Source: an uncultured Bacillaceae bacterium (GTDB lineage: Bacteria; Bacillota; Bacilli; Bacillales; Caldibacillaceae). Taken from it: a DNA stretch of 23,105 nt. Position numbers and translations under genes: made by a program. Shown here one piece after another: positions 22,391 through 23,105 of this stretch (positions within the stretch are counted from its first letter, which is position 1; every line of letters starts with the position of its first letter). The notes under the pieces are model-generated. The model had not been told where the DNA came from. It worked only from the letters and a program-made list of their open reading frames with translations, and did not search any database. The stretch lies in contig CALKAK010000134.1 in NCBI GenBank assembly GCA_937983015.1, positions 1-23,105 of the forward strand, in the 5' to 3' direction.

Positions 22391-23105
22391 TTACGACTCG
22401 GTTGCGCCAACCTTTTCAGATACTTTTGTTTCACTTTCAGGTTGTTTCGGCCCACTTTGGACAAAATCATCATCTTCCAATTCCCGCATCTCGATTTCTT
22501 CGTGGTTTGCATCAAGGATTTTGACATCAAGGCCCAAGCTTTGCAGTTCTTTCATCAAAACCTTGAATGATTCAGGAACACCCGGCTCGGGCACATTTTC
22601 ACCTTTCACGATGGCCTCATACGTTTTGACCCGGCCGACCACATCGTCAGATTTTACCGTTAAGAGCTCTTGCAAGGTGTAGGCCGCACCGTAAGCTTCA
22701 AGGGCCCAAACTTCCATTTCACCGAATCTTTGTCCGCCGAATTGCGCTTTACCGCCAAGAGGCTGTTGGGTGACGAGAGAGTATGGACCGGTTGAACGGG
22801 CATGTAATTTATCATCAACCATGTGAACAAGTTTGAGCATATATATGATACCCACAGAAACACGGTTGTCGAACGGTTCACCCGTTCTACCATCGTAGAG
22901 CACCACTTTCCCATCTTCAGGCAAACCGGCTTCACGCAATGTCTCCCAGATATCCTCATCCGTCGCACCATCGAATACCGGTGACTCTACGTAGATGCCC
23001 AGTTTTTTCGCGGCGATTCCTAAATGAAGCTCTAGAACCTGACCGATATTCATCCGCGAAGGAACACCGAGTGGGTTTAACATGATATCAACCGGCGTCC
23101 CGTCG
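22391..23105 (-). CDS. rpoB: RNA polymerase beta subunit, 3' part (partial)
   Basis: C-terminal 237 residues of the beta subunit, cut by the right edge of the window. It begins in DGTPVDIMLNPLGVPSRMNI and includes LVTQQPLGGKAQFGGQRFGE, the conserved switch/clamp segment MEVWALEAYGAAYTLQELLT and VKTYEAIVKGENVPEPGVPE. It ends in the acidic, variable Bacillus-type tail rich in Glu and Ser. The rifampicin region lies outside the window. rpoC follows after 67 nt, the usual order. Confidence 0.98.
   Translation of the reverse strand, partial: DGTPVDIMLNPLGVPSRMNIGQVLELHLGIAAKKLGIYVESPVFDGATDEDIWETLREAGLPEDGKVVLYDGRTGEPFDNRVSVGIIYMLKLVHMVDDKLHARSTGPYSLVTQQPLGGKAQFGGQRFGEMEVWALEAYGAAYTLQELLTVKSDDVVGRVKTYEAIVKGENVPEPGVPESFKVLMKELQSLGLDVKILDANHEEIEMRELEDDDFVQSGPKQPESETKVSEKVGATES

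Noticed and set aside
1..23105. Mobile elements, CRISPR arrays, tRNA or rRNA genes, phage or defence genes
   Set aside because: None seen; the window is conserved housekeeping DNA with continuous synteny apart from the missing map region.

Overview
This window is a ribosomal protein and transcription/translation 'superoperon' from a low-to-moderate-GC Firmicute, most likely a member of the Bacillaceae. The proteins resemble, gene for gene, those I remember from Bacillus subtilis and Geobacillus. The gene order is the Bacillales rpoBC - rpl7Ae-like - str - S10 - spc - alpha arrangement. Species-level assignment is not possible from reading alone. Every gene is on the minus strand, so transcription runs from the right end (23105) to the left end (1).

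Layout in the direction of transcription: the 3' end of rpoB (cut by the window), then rpoC; a GC-rich hairpin terminator and a sigma-A promoter; the L7Ae-like gene, rpsL, rpsG and fusA; a probable promoter with a leader hairpin; tuf; a strong bidirectional terminator; tandem promoters and a structured leader; then the S10-spc run rpsJ, rplC, rplD, rplW, rplB, rpsS, rplV, rpsC, rplP, rpmC, rpsQ, rplN, rplX, rplE, rpsZ (zinc-type S14), rpsH, rplF, rplR, rpsE, rpmD, rplO, secY and adk; a 292-bp non-coding gap with a promoter; then infA, rpmJ, rpsM, rpsK and the start of rpoA (cut by the window).

Together these genes supply RNA polymerase beta, beta' and alpha, many large- and small-subunit ribosomal proteins, elongation factors Tu and G, initiation factor IF1, the SecY translocon channel and adenylate kinase. 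Genes are packed with short gaps, 1-11 nt overlaps and strong Shine-Dalgarno sites. The structured non-coding stretches sit only at operon joints: 764-916, 2074-2365, 13494-13842, 15031-15164 and 18569-18726.

I found no new gene system, mobile element, CRISPR array, tRNA or rRNA. The points worth a second look are the absence of map (methionine aminopeptidase) and the small KOW gene between adk and infA, where a well-formed promoter is found instead; two stem-loops in the rpsJ leader, one ending exactly at the Shine-Dalgarno; and a palindrome that fills the spacer of the proximal rpsJ promoter. Several start codons were chosen from ribosome-binding-site spacing, and seven genes use GTG or TTG.
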